From: Panicum virgatum | Taxonomy: Eukaryota; Streptophyta; Magnoliopsida; Poales; Poaceae | Assembly (NCBI RefSeq): GCF_016808335.1 | Contig: NC_053149.1 | Coordinates: 30,811,339 to 30,875,338 of the forward strand | Direction: 5' to 3' | Length of the DNA: 64,000 nucleotides | Part shown: positions 1 to 11,631 of the stretch, piece by piece | Layout of the letters: the number at the start of each line of letters is the position of its first letter | Numbering within the stretch: position 1 is the first letter of the stretch | Program-made: the position numbers and the translations under genes | The notes under the pieces: generated by a model | What the model was told of the DNA's origin: nothing | The model's input: the letters and a program-made list of their open reading frames with translations, nothing else | Database searches by the model: none

Positions 1-2651
1 CAGAAAGTAAACAAGCAATTCCTATAGAGCTCGCGAGTGACAGGCAATCACTCGACTTTTACCTGTCCTATAAACTTAGCAATTATTCGAACTCAGGTCT
101 AGTGTTCAGTACATAGGTTCCTAGGATCATGCATCTAGGGTTTCAATTCAAATCCTAAGAACTGTAAATGCACAAGTAAGTAAAACAATAAATGATAATA
201 ATTTGAAATATAGGTTATGTCCAGGGCTTGCCTTCTCGGTAGTCGCTAGCTAGGTTAGCCTTGGGCTCTTCCGGACTTTGGTCCGGGGCTTCAGTCAATA
301 TAGCGGCGTTCACCTGGGCTTCGGGATCACCTTCTTCGGGCTCCGGGATCAACTGGTATGTCCCGTCAGCTAACACCGTAGTATCTATATGTGATGCAAG
401 AACAGTATTATAAACATACACACGATATGGTGAAGCTGCGGTTAACACAAAGCAAACAAAATTAACACACACATGGGCAGTCATTTATGGAGTAGATAAC
501 TAACATTTCTCACTACACAAGGCATCATGATCAATAGCACAAAAGAAGCTCACTAACTTCATAAACAAGTTGTAGTTGATTCCTATAGCTTGCAATTCAT
601 GGTTTGCTAATAATTAAACAACTCAGCACATATTCAGTAGTAAAATCAGAAAAAATTACATCAAACAAAAGGTAAACAGAGTAATGTATCATGCAAATTT
701 CGTACCAAAACATACAGCCATTTATTCAGAACAATTCATTTATTCAGACAACACCAAGAACAAGATTGAATTCTTCAGAACAAACTACAACACTTATGAA
801 GCTCAAAATTTTTCAGAACAGACTTCATATGCTTATGAACACCTCATAAAGTTTTCAGAATTTATCTAGGCATAAAAATGAAGTAATAATTAGGCAAAAA
901 TAAACCACATAGGGTAAAACTAATTAATACAGAAAGTTCTATAAAGATTCTGGATCCTAAATTTTACAGAGATGAACACACGATTAACAGAGTGTTCTAC
1001 AAAAAATATCAGAATTTTCTAAATAGGGTAACTATTTATCATTATTAAAGCTCACTTAACAAGCATTAAATCATAGCTATAGCTACACATGAGAACTGAC
1101 CACGAAATTTTTATAGTAACCCTGGCATCACATGATGACTCTACCATAAAAATTTCACAGCATAACATTGCTTCAAACATCAGTTATGGAAAAGATAAAA
1201 ACAACTAGTATTTAAGCACTAGCAACACAAATCTATTTTTACAGCAACAACTCTCAACTAACACCCAACATATTATGATTCTAATGAATAGAGCTACTCT
1301 CAAGGATTCTAAAACATCTAGGTTTGCATTTTTCTGATTTTTCTACGAATTTCTATAAAATTTCAAAGTTTGCAACTAAAATAACAAAAAGGTCTCTAGT
1401 GTCACTATTCACTTGAGTCACAGGCTATGCAGATAACCCCTTGGGTTTCTTTAAATTCTAACAACTAAGCCCTTGGTTGTAGGGGAGAACAGAGGAAGGA
1501 TGGCCGGCCTTTACCGGCGGCTAGGCTCGTCGGCGGCGAGGGTGAAGGGGCTGGGGAGGTTCACCAGGTCCGTGCGCACCTGCTGGTGGCTAGTATTGAT
1601 GTCGGGGTGAGCTGTAGTGGCGGCGCGACGCGAGCAGGCGGGTCGGCGGCGGAGAAGAATGGCGGAGCTCTACGGCGAGGGGGTTCTGGTGGAGGACAGG
1701 CGACGAGAAGAGGCCAATGAGCTGCGCGAGGCTCGAGCGGTGCAAATGGCGGGGTCAGCGCAGGTGGAGTGACCTTGGAGAGGCGGATCGACGGTGGTCT
1801 GAGCACTCCGGCGTTCTGCCAATGGCGGCGGTGGTGTTCCGGAGTCTAGGGTTGGGGAATCGGCAAACGAACGAAGGGAAAAGAAGGAGGAGGCCCTCCT
1901 GGTTTTGATGCGCGCAAAAGAAAGAGCTTCGAGGCTCTTCCCCGAGCTGTGCATGGCGGCGGCGAGGTGGTGGCTGGCGGGTGCTCGGTGCTGCGTGGCA
2001 AGGAGAGGAGAGGACACAGCGCGAAGCAAAAGCGGCGGTGAGGGCTCGGGTGCGACGTGTGGGCGTCCACAGCAAGGAGGAGGTGGCTCGGTGGCCCTCC
2101 TTCGGCGGCGGGCGGTGTGGTTCAGTGCCTGCGGTGAGAGGAACAGAGAGGCAGGCAGGAGGTGGAAGACAGAGGACTAGTTTGCAATTTCAGAAATTCC
2201 AGGGACTCTACTGTAAAACAAAGATAACTTTTAATCTAAGGCTCAGATGGAAAAGTTCCCAACATGAAAGATGCTCAAATCTTCAAGATCTACAACTTTG
2301 ATGTTGTGTAAAAATTGATTTGACAAAAGATTGAAGAGTTATTTTGAAAACATAAGAAGGATTTTGAATTCAAAGGACTTTTGTCTTTTCCAACGCAATT
2401 TCACATCAAATCTTGGCTGAAATGTAAATTTTGCTGCCAAGTAATGATTACACTGAATTTTGCAAATAAACCCTCCACAAAAGCAATATTTGTCCTCCCT
2501 ACTCAATTTAAGTTATAGAAAAGACCTTACATTAAATCATAATTACACATTTGACCTTATAATTTTGCAATAAGGTCCTTGATCAAATAAAATGAGCATA
2601 TGATGCATACAATAAATGCAATTCTATTGTGCAGACACCTAGGGTGTCACA
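1..2651 (-). mobile_element. S4: solo-LTR-like retroelement, truncated by window edge
   Basis: Reading on the minus strand the element begins at 2651 with TGTGACACCC, the same start as S3 (23196), and related to the TGTAACACC starts of S1 and S2. It inserted into the 5' LTR of element G: sequence from 2652 onward matches G's other LTR from 8337. It contains a GC-rich block (about 1490-2180) and, further along, an exon-like segment (232-384) that is conserved in S2. No gag or pol coding is visible. Its other end lies left of the window, so its TSD cannot be checked. The long overlapping GC-rich open frames at 1560-2300 are on both strands at once and I treat them as non-coding. Confidence 0.7.
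232..384 (-). other. conserved exon-like segment in S4
   Basis: A 153-nt open segment preceded by ATATAG (acceptor-like) and followed by AAG|GCAAG, which fits a GC-AG intron donor. Read with one base from an upstream exon it encodes an acidic peptide containing DGTYQLIPEPEE, EAQVN and EEPKA. The homologous segment in S2 (34872-35015) has DGTYELVPE, EAQVN and EEPTA in the same order. Length is a multiple of three and the phase is 1 at both ends. Function unknown; a coding role is inferred only from the conservation. Confidence 0.45.
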
Positions 2652-3351
2652 CTCTTCTCCATTTTTGTACCTCTACGAGAGTGAGGGAGTAGTTCGGGAG
2701 AAGTGTCGTGGTGTCAGCAATCTTCTCCAGCTTGTACCTCTACGGATGCTGCTACATTCTTCAGGTTTAGTAAGTATTCGTGGTTCCTATCTCTAGTATT
2801 TTACTTGGTATAGTTTATGCTAGTAGTGCTTGTAGTTGAGTGAGATATGTTCTCTTACTCGCGGGTTTGTGGCTCTGTATTCATACAGAGTGCTGTAGTT
2901 TACTACGGGAGCTCATACGTAGTTAGACTGCAGTAGTAATCAATAGCGTAGACATGGTGTCTAGGCTAGGGGTTATACTTCATTTGTCTTATATCCCATG
3001 GTTTAGTATAGGTAGGTCATAGGTGGTGACAACCCTATTGGTCCTTCGTAATCCCCCACATTCAGATATAGCGTAGAGCTATTGGCTAGAGTCGACTGGC
3101 AGACCAGTTGTAAGCTGGTGCCCGAAGCGAGTATTGTGCCTGAGAGATCGACCTTTAACTCGGCAGTAGCACTATCTTAGGAACCCTCTCTACCCTTCTA
3201 CCTATCTTGGTGTGTCCTTGGACTGATTAGAATAGAAGAGGGTGCACACACGTTCCCTGTGGATTTGATAACCCTTGGAATACTCTGAGGTGAAAGCTAC
3301 AACGGTATCCGTGCGCTTGCAGATTTATTCGTGACGCTTAAATACCCAGCA
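2652..3351 (+). repeat. 5' LTR of G (3' portion)
   Basis: Matches 8337-8625 and 18415-18825 along its whole length. It ends ...CCCAGCA just before the primer site. The upstream part of this LTR was displaced by insertion S4 and is outside the window. Confidence 0.85.
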
Positions 3352-3358
3352 AGCTTTC

Positions 3359-3376
3359 TGGTGCTGTTGACGGGGA
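3359..3376 (+). promoter_or_regulatory. primer binding site of G, tRNA-Asp type, degenerate
   Basis: TGGTGCTGTTGACGGGGA lies 8 bp after the LTR end. It resembles the perfect site of element B (25535), which is complementary to the 3' end of plant tRNA-Asp (a TGGCGCCGTTGCCGGGG pattern), with three substitutions. Confidence 0.75.
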
Positions 3377-3531
3377 ACGGTTGCTGTTTCTTTCTTCGTA
3401 CCTAGTCATCCTCGTATCTTTTCCTTTTTCTTTCCTTGTACCTTTACCCCTGCTACCTATAGAGGAACTATCCTTTAGAAGCTTCTCTACCCATTTTCAA
3501 TTTTCTTTCTGCTACCCTTACCCCCGCTATC

Positions 3532-4920
3532 ATGGAGCAACCTTCTATTCAAGACCTTTCTGCTCCTACGGGCGAGTTCCTTGAGCCAGCACCATCTGAA
3601 TACCCAATTCTTTCATCCGGCTATGAACTCTGTCCTGATCTTATCACTATGGTTCAGGAGCTTTCCTTCTCTGGGTTAAGTAGCGAGAACCCAGACCACC
3701 ATCTGCGAGAGTTCGAGCAGCTTTGTTCATGCTTTGCCTCTGCAAGCATGAAACAAGATGTCCTCCGGTGGATGTTGTTTCCCTTCTCTCTTAAAGGGAG
3801 GGCAGAGCAATGGTACACATCCTATACATATACCGGAAAGGGTAGCTGGGACTCTCTAAAGAAGACATTCTCTATCATGTTCTTCCAGCAGAATGAGAAG
3901 GAAACTTTAGGCGCAACCTGGGCCAGATTTTTGCTCTTAGTGAAATCCGACCCTACCATGTCGACACTCAATCCTTTAGTCCTTTGGAAATTTAAGAAGA
4001 GTCTCGACAAGGATTCTGCCGATTATCTCAACTCCATCACTGGAGGAGTACCCCTCCAAAAGTTTCCGGCTGAGGTTAATAAAATCCTAGATTATATTGC
4101 CGAGTACACCTCCTTGTCAGCCGAGTATGATCCTCTCCAAGAGGAGTGTGAGTTGACCCAAGAGTATTTCTTAGCAGCTGAACCCAATCCTTCATCTTCA
4201 ATATCTCGAGATTCAGCCATAGAGTCCTCACCCGAACCAGGAACATCGGAGGGAGAAGAAATTCACCCCCCGAAGTTCTCCATGAGATTCGAGGATGAAT
4301 CATAGGGAAACCATAGAAACACTTCGAATCTCATAGATGCCCAATTAGGGAAGGAACCTTCTTCTGTCCATGCCGACCAATTCGGAGATCCCTTGACAGA
4401 ACCTTCCCTTAGGCATACGGTACCCCCTACTCCTCCTGATCCTCGTAATGAAGCATCCCTCGAGGTAGCCATGGAGAGCGAGTGGTCTGATGGAGAGAAA
4501 CACTTTTCAGAAGCAATTTGGATTAGTTCTCCCTCCATGATCACTCCCTGCTCTATAAGGGGAACTACTGTAGAAGGCCACATTAACCCCGTCATGGAGG
4601 TTAATGTGTTGCCATGGCACTTAGTGTACAATCTTCTGGGCAATGTTACGCTAAGACCATCCGACACGCTCTTAAAGAATTGTCCCTCGGGACACATCCT
4701 TGAATGTCGGGGGGTCGCAAGTGTCGTGCCACTCATGATAGACAAAATTGAGGTCAACTTAGATTTCCATATCTTCGATATCCTCCATTTTGATCTTCTC
4801 CTAGGCTCCCCGCTTGAAAAGATTCTCGCATCCCAAGGGAGTCTAGATGAAATGCTTAAGAAAACTACTTCTGCCACTGCTACATCTTGCTTAGAAAATA
4901 CTCAAGGAGATTGTGCATAA
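3532..4920 (+). pseudogene. gag-protease frame of G, one in-frame stop
   Basis: The first part (3532-4305, 257 residues) is a Ty3/gypsy Gag. It has the conserved block around LFPFSLKGRAEQWYTS and W..L...F that typifies the retrotransposon gag domain, and it is recognisably related to the Gag of element B at 25621. A TAG at 4303-4305 stops it, but the same frame stays open from 4306 to 4920. The second part resembles the protease region of this group (LPWHLVYNLLGN, then HILECRGVASVVPL and DFHIFDILHFDLLLG) yet I cannot find the catalytic D-S/T-G triplet, so it is probably inactive. Gag packages element RNA and the protease would cleave it. No RT follows, so mobilisation would need proteins from a relative. 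Confidence 0.75.
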
Positions 4921-5038
4921 GTCTCCGTTCATGTCATCCAAACCCATTTTCCTTTAGATGGTAAGAACTGCCATCTCTGAAGAATATGACTCGAATGGAA
5001 TCCTTCACTTTTGTGAAGATGAATGATCATCATCCCTC

Positions 5039-5410
5039 TTGAGCATGTTTGAACCTCTTCCCTCTGGCCCCGAGAAAGTTGTTCTCGACCATGATCGAGA
5101 TTCAACTATGATTTCCCACGATGAATCTCTTGAGATGGAGAATCCATGGGCCATGGAATTTTGTGAGGCGCCGACTCTGGAGTCTGATGAAAAGGATTCC
5201 ACAGATGAGCATAGGATTGTCATCTTTGAAATACCATGCTCATTCAATGCAACTCCAGAGTCAGGCATGCTTAGTGCACCGTGCACACACGAGGACTACA
5301 ACAACCTTATGGTCCTCTTCTGTAAAACTTTCAGAAGATTGGTTGTAGATGTATATGTTTATCATAAACATTGTAGATTTCGTGGGTGCACCGTGGCACT
5401 AATCTTGTAG
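5039..5410 (+). CDS. unknown ORF downstream of gag-pro in G
   Basis: An open frame of 123 residues in a different frame from gag-pro. The N-terminal half is acidic, and the C-terminal part contains HEDYNNLMVLFCKTFRRLVV and ends YVYHKHCRFRGCTVALIL. I do not recognise a Pfam-type domain. It sits where pol would normally begin, so it may be the remains of a coding segment kept by this non-autonomous family. No RT motif is present. Confidence 0.4.
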   Translation: MSMFEPLPSGPEKVVLDHDRDSTMISHDESLEMENPWAMEFCEAPTLESDEKDSTDEHRIVIFEIPCSFNATPESGMLSAPCTHEDYNNLMVLFCKTFRRLVVDVYVYHKHCRFRGCTVALIL

Positions 5411-7730
5411 CTAGCTGCAACAATTGGTGGTGAAACAATGACCCATCACCAATGATGGCTACAAGAGTTCTCATGGTCGAGCTTATGACCACAAAAACAA
5501 AGCACTGCCGGGAGATAGCCCGGATTATCATTTATTTAGTTCCTTTCAATAAAAGCAAGAGCATGTTCTAGGATAAAGTTCTCCTTCGGGTATTTTTGGT
5601 CGCTAACCATTCCAGGTGGAGATCGAAGAGAACGATGGATCGGCAATGCCTATGAACATGAGAGCTACACCAACTACAACACCTTGGTACATTTTGGCGA
5701 GGAAATGACTACGGAAGGAGACTTGAACTCCACACACTTGAAGTTTTGTTGCCTAGCAATGCAAACTCCAAGTGTGGGGGAGATATGTGAGTACCCCAAG
5801 TAAGTTATTCTCATGCCAATTCATTACCTTGGTTTGGAAATGGTGTTAGTTCTTTTATCTTGCCCCTTAAAAATATATAAAATTGAAAAAAAATCAGAGG
5901 AGTTGCCATGGTGATAATGTTGAACACTTCATCAACAAATCATCGCGGTAAGTATTCTTAGTGTCCTGCTTTTGACATTAAAAAAAGCCCTGCCGGGAGG
6001 TCACCCGAGGATCGCCAGAGTAAGTCTCATGGTGAGATTAATATTTAGTTTGAATAAATTTTAGGGCTCCCTAGTTCTTAAAACCAGCAGAGCCATTATT
6101 TTGTTTCCACTATCTCGTTGAATACATCACCAGGTACAAGTTCAAGTGTGGGGGAGATATCTCAAGACCATCATTGCCATATATACTCGAGATCTCCCAC
6201 ATATGTATCACACAACATCGTCTGCACCAACATGACAAGGGACAAGGCAACGACACAAAATTCAGCCAGCCACCCGTGGTTTCGCTGAGTCACCACTACC
6301 TTGATCCCCATCCTCTTCATGAATGATGGTTTGTGCATCCTCTATCTCTCAACTCTCTTTGATTCATGAGTTTGATTGAACCTTAATTCTAAATCATTAA
6401 AATCAAACTCAAAATGAATCAATGTGTTCCACTTGCTCTACATGTTTCCTATGGTTGGCTTGCATATGTTCTATTCCATGCTTATCACCTTGTTGCTTGT
6501 GAATGAAAATTTTTAGGAAAACATGCTTATCTAAGTAGTTGATGTTTGAGATATGGTTTGAATAATATGATCTTCACTCTTGATGTTTAAGTGCTTGAGA
6601 AATTTATTTGAAAATTTGGAAAATCCTTTGCAAAGCTCCTCTTTGATATGCCAAAGTCCTACCAAAGTCATATGATGATACCTCCTGAAAACCTTATACA
6701 CATATGCTGCTTGCCTTACATTGAGCTTTGCCAAATTATTGTGACCCTTAAGAGAATTCTTTTCATGCTTCCATGATCAAGATTCACATGCACACCACAT
6801 ACCCCTTGCTATGCTTCTATGAGAAGTTAGCATTGTACCATCCACTCATTCCACAAAATAAATGCTCCACTATATGTGTTGGTCTCTCTCTCTCCAGTTT
6901 TTGTTTAAAAAAAAGAGAGGCATGGGCTATCGAGAAAAAAAAATATGGACACATGAAGGTCCAAGTACTGAGAAAAAAAAGAAAGAAAAAAAATATGGAC
7001 ACATGAAGGTCCATGAAAAAAAAAAGAAAAAAGAGATAGCCATGCTCTCAAAAGAATTTATATAGGGAGAGAGATCATACAAAAACTCCGCCTATGCTGA
7101 CTGGAAGACTCTCTCTCTCCTGAGTCGTCTCAGCATAGCCGGTCCCAAGCCCGGATAAAGGAGGAGGGTTGCGTTAGGTTTTGGCAAACCAGCATAAAAA
7201 TAGCCACTCTAATGGATTTGAAACCCACAAGAGAGATCATACAAAAGGAGTTTCCATTCCATCCATCACAATCCATGCACGTGCACATCTTGATCTGATT
7301 GTATGACTTGTTTTTCTCTTTGGATACAGTTTTTGACTTTGCAATATATGTGATACAAGTATGCCTTATACTTCATGGTCTACCTTGCGCTCCACATATA
7401 GCCACCACTAGAAGTAGGATGAAGAAAAGGCAAGTCAAATGCCTTGGTAAGGACATATACACATTGAGCGATCTGAGAGAATCAAATGAGGAGCTAAGCA
7501 AGGTTTGTTTCAAAAACTTAATAAAAAACCCCAAGCTACTTGACATGAGGAGTAGAAGTGATTTGATTCGCGACCATTCCATTCCTCAACTACCCAAGAT
7601 GGCATGATAGGCACTTCAAAGTTCACAAGTGCAAGGTATGGTTGGGAATATCTCTTATGCTCGCTTCACACTGTTGGAATTCATGTTTCACCTTAGTCCT
7701 TTCTGCTTTACTCGAGAACGAACAGAGGCT
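5411..7730 (+). other. long untranslated 3' region of G
   Basis: No convincing coding sequence. There are repeated 'GTGTGGGGGAGAT' purine-rich tracts (about 5775 and 6150) that look like the real polypurine tract at 7731, which may be relics of earlier LTR junctions. A-rich stretches with duplicated hairpins occur at 6935-7040. The part at 6710-6895 is homologous to 19490-19670 of element T, so the two elements are distant relatives. Confidence 0.5.
6935..7040 (+). repeat. duplicated stem-loop in A-rich tract (element G)
   Basis: Two copies, 50 bp apart, of ATGGACACATGAAGGTCCA (6945 and 6995). Each can fold as a hairpin with ATGGAC pairing to GTCCAT, the pairing being complete in the second copy. 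Both are embedded in poly-A-rich sequence. Element T has an analogous but different duplicated hairpin at 19711-19824. Confidence 0.8.
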
Positions 7731-7744
7731 AAGTGTGGGGGAGT
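7731..7744 (+). promoter_or_regulatory. polypurine tract of G
   Basis: AAGTGTGGGGGAGT directly precedes the 3' LTR start TGTTGACGG. It is the plus-strand priming site position for an LTR retrotransposon. Confidence 0.75.
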
Positions 7745-8625
7745 TGTTGACGGCTCTTAAGTACCAAATTTAGGCCGTCACCTCCTGCATAAATACATAA
7801 AATGTAAACATCAACATAGTGGTAGGGGTTTATTATTGTCCATTTCTACGAGTGTTGGTAAATATTTATATGCAGGTGAAATAAGGGTGAAAACAAACTT
7901 CATGAGCAAGGAAACACACTCCTCAGTTCAAGGCAAAATGCGCAACTATGTACAAGGATCAAATGGCCCACTAAATAGCCTCACATGAGAAGGAATGCAG
8001 CCTACAAGTAAGATGACATGTCATCAATCCGTGACAACACCCTCTCAACGAATCAGACGCATTCACGAGGATCCATGGGCCCCAACGCCTCATCTTTGAT
8101 GCGTGGCAGCTCCTCACTAGCTCCCAAGGTCGGTTCCAAGGGGTAGAGCTGGAATCCTCGACCGAAAGCACCATGTACCCCCTCTATAAATATGAGGGTA
8201 GGGGCTCCATTTCAACACACCCTCCAAGTTGGAGTTCACATCCATCCAAGTGCTCTCTCAAGCCTTCTCTTGGTTTAGAAGTGTCTTAGAGTAGGGAGAG
8301 GGTAGAGGTACTCAGGAGGGGCGCCGGTCTTTGGCGCTCTTCTCCATTTTTGTACCTCTACGAGTGTGAGGGAGTAGTTCGGAAGAAGTGCCGGGGTGTC
8401 AGCAATCTTCTCTAGCTTGTATCTCTATGGATGCTGCTACATTCTTCAGGTTTAGTAAGTATTCATGGTTCCTATCTCTAGTATTTTACTTGGTATAGTT
8501 TATGCTAGTAGTGCTTGTAGTTGAGTGAGATCAGTTCTCTTACTCGCGGGTTCGTAGCTCCGTATTCATACATAGTGTTGTAGTGTACTACGGGAGCTCA
8601 TACGTAGTTAGACTGCAGTAGTAAT
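7745..8625 (+). repeat. 3' LTR of G, left piece
   Basis: Starts TGTTGACGG and is interrupted at 8626 by element N, leaving GTAAT (8621-8625) as the target-site duplication repeated at 18410-18414. A TATA box (TATAAATA, 8185-8192) marks the likely transcription start. The first 40 bp can pair TGACGGC with GCCGTCA. Confidence 0.88.
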
Positions 8626-10242
8626 TGTTGGCGTTTCTTATGCCCCAATACAATATCAATTCCGCAAGCGTACAGAATCACCGCTATAGCACTTCACCAT
8701 GGAGTATTCTAGGGTATCGTATTTTTCCTCAGGAAAGCACTATGGTAAAGAGTATCGTAAATCGAATGATAATTGTACTAGTTTGATCAACCGACTAATT
8801 TAGATGGGGGTAAGCCAGATACAAGGATAAGATAAATGGCTAGTCTATGACCGAGTGACACACGGAGACCCAATTCCTTAGAGAGGTAGCAGTTGGGAGG
8901 ACAACGAGCGAGATAAGACACCTGATACACTTCTGAACTATCGAGCTAGCCTCTCTAGAACAGACTAACTATCTAACTAATCCTCGGGAAAGAAGAGCTT
9001 ACTTCGGCAGCCTCAGGGAAGGACTCAGAATGGGATGAGAAGGGAGTCCAACGGCAGTCGGCGCTACAGCTATGAAAACACCCGAACATGGTGGACTACA
9101 AGGGACGGACAGGGCTAGCACCACCTGCCGCCAACCACAACAGTACCGTGGAGTGGAACACACTTTCTAGCTAACACTAAGCTCAGACACCACGTCTGCA
9201 CTCGGTGTTAGGATTTCTCTCGAGGCCTTCGAGAGAAATCCCCCTCAACCTAGAGCACTAACTTGAGATACTCTAGTTCGGGCGAGAAAACCCGTAAGAT
9301 AAATTCCCGAATATCAGAGTGATAACTTAGCCTAAACTAAAGGATAAAACTTCCACGCTTGAGCTGAACACTCAGACTCGAGAAGATAAAAGAGAGCGGA
9401 AAGTAAAGCTGACTCAGAAAAGTAGAGAAGATAACTTATATTGATAACTTCGAAAGAAAGATACAAGAGCTTTACCAGACTTCTGAGAACTCCGAAATCC
9501 CGAGCAAGCTCGACTCGACTCTAACTCCCAAACTACTAATCCTAATCTAGAAAGTGAAGAGAGAAATGAGCTCCAAGGTGTGTGTTACAAGTGAGGGATG
9601 AGTGCTCTGTTTATAGCCCTTCCAAGGTCAGTTCTAAGCAGGTGAAGCACGTGGCATCGGTTGGAGGCTGTTGTGACAGTTGTGCTTAACCTTCCCGCGA
9701 AGCCAAAGCCTGAATGGCTGCAGAGTGGGGCCGGCCGGCCTCTCCTAGGAGTCGGTGTAGCTTGCGTTGCCCGAAAGCAGACAAGCCCAGGCTGACCAGC
9801 CTAGGGGAGGCCGGCCGGCCTCCCTTTGGCTTCTCTCGGCCCTCTGTTGCACCGACGTTGCTAGTGGACGCTTGTGATCTTCCAGGGAGGTGGATTGCTG
9901 ACTTGGACAGGTCTTTGCGCTGAATGGTGGGGCCTTTGATCCTTGTGCAAGCCTTTCGGTCCATTCGATCAAACCGACATCCAATCCTTGGCTCAGATAC
10001 ACTTGAGTTCATGACGATGCCCCTAGATCGAAGACGTGGCAGGGTTTGTAGGGGTGCCAGGCCGGTCGGCCTGGGTTTTGGCCCAAATTCGTCCCTTTTT
10101 GTCATGTATTCTCCTGAAATCAGAACTCATCCAAAACTCGTGGAACTTATTAGAATTAAGTAAAATATGAATGGAACATAATGTAAAGCTCGGTTATTCC
10201 CGAGAAGTTGACGGCCAGAACGTGAAATAATGGCCGTCAACA
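8626..10242 (-). repeat. 3' LTR of N
   Basis: 1617 bp, from TGTTGGCG to GTCAACA on the plus strand. Its minus-strand start can fold TTGACGGCC against GGCCGTCAA. It retains the core promoter stretch around 9540-9620 that the other LTR has lost, but lacks about 65 bp near 9740 and 19 bp near 10055 that the other keeps. Both of those indels fall in GGCCGG-rich sequence. Confidence 0.92.
9610..9615 (-). promoter_or_regulatory. TATA box in 3' LTR of N
   Basis: TATAAA on the minus strand in the context GGGCTATAAACAG. It is missing from the 5' LTR of the same element. Confidence 0.6.
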
Positions 10243-10258
10243 CCCCCCCAAGCTTACA
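10243..10258 (-). promoter_or_regulatory. polypurine tract of N
   Basis: On the minus strand AAGCTTGGGGGGG immediately precedes the 3' LTR, the expected position and composition for plus-strand priming. Confidence 0.7.
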
Positions 10259-11631
10259 CTTTTGCTCGTCCTCGAGCAAAACTCAAACTGAGGCTTGGTG
10301 GATCAGGAGTTGCATCGATGTTCACACCCTACAGGTACATTGTGCACAGCATATTACTCATCCCGTATGTACTATGAGTAAGTTGGCTCATACCTAAGGT
10401 TCTGGAAGATGGGTCGTATCTATTTTCATCCCTTGGTCTTGAGCGGTTGAAGGACTAAACAACCTTCACCGGAATATTTTTTGCTGCTTGTTCAGGTTCC
10501 TAACTCGGAGTTTTTGCAAGATTTTGTTTCAAAGAAGCTCAGGTTTCCCAATGGTACTCTCAAGTCACTCAAGGTGTATGATCCTCACATGGGGTCGGAG
10601 TTTTTGACCCTCTTTTCCCTACTCCTAAGGCTGATATGTGGAGTTTGTAGGTAGGGAGAGTGTCGCATACCTTGGTTACCTATATTGCCGAGCCGAATGA
10701 TGATCCGAGAAGGATTGGAACTTAACCAAATTCCGATCTTTGTGGGGTGTCAAAGGATGGAAAGAGATGGGCTCACACTAGGAAGGAAATTTGGTCTTTT
10801 TATTTGAACTCCTTGTTTGCAACTCTTTGGGAGAGTGGGATTTTCTTCTCTCATTTTGCAAAAAAAAAATTCGAAGATCCCCTCTCTATTTGCTGAAATG
10901 ATTCTAATAACTTTGGAGTTTCAAGATGAGAAGACCTTATATGGGATGATCAGTTGTATGGTGGAGACTTTTGGTGTATGATTGCAGGGGAAAGGATGTC
11001 TGGCAGTGGATGTTAATCCCGGAATGGGTGGTTAGAAGGCCAGACATGCGAGGCTAGCAGACGATGGGTATATGGAGGAAATTGATCGGCAGATGGCAAG
11101 TTCTATTTCCTTGATGGACACATCGTTCGGCAAAGCTCATGATAACACATGATAGCTCATTTTGGTTTATATAGCATGTATGGCTTTGGATGGGTCATTA
11201 AAACCATATGGGAAACCTTCACCAAAATTTTTATTTTCAAAAGATTCCAAGAGGTTCCCTACTAGAGCAAGCAGTTTTAAATCCGGTTTGGGCTATCTCA
11301 AATCCCGCAACAACTTAGACTTCAGAAATTAAACTCATGCCTCCACTCAACCATTTTTCAGTGGAATTAAAATGTGCCAACTAGCTCATGTACTAAGAGA
11401 ATAAAAAGCTGTAAACGAGGCACATACGAGGCATGAACAGAGCAACTATTCATCATTTCCAAGGCAAGAGCTTACACGGATTTCCACTCATATGAGATTA
11501 TTCTTTATTATTATTATTATTAATTTTATTATTTTTTATATATACATAACTATCATGGCATGGCTGCTTGAAAGACAGTCGGGATGTGGTGACTTACCTG
11601 ACGGTATGACCCCCCCAAGCTTCGAAGAAGC
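10259..11631 (-). other. 3' untranslated region of N
   Basis: No supportable gene. It contains a short A/T microsatellite (around 11500-11545) and broken purine-rich tracts. The only open frames are short and overlapping. Confidence 0.5.

Noticed and set aside
684..869. 61-codon plus-strand frame
   Set aside because: AT-rich part of S4; no homology and no conservation seen.
1561..2301. Overlapping GC-rich open frames on both strands
   Set aside because: They lie inside solo-LTR-like S4, overlap in several frames, and show only composition-driven Arg/Pro/Ser-rich sequence.
5775..6160. GTGTGGGGGAGAT as additional LTR starts in G
   Set aside because: No TG...CA repeat follows and no matching LTR exists; only purine tracts.
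9686..10163. Open frames on both strands around GGCCGG repeats
   Set aside because: They lie in the LTR of N, and the same in the partner LTR at 17767-18253; produced by the palindromic GC motif.
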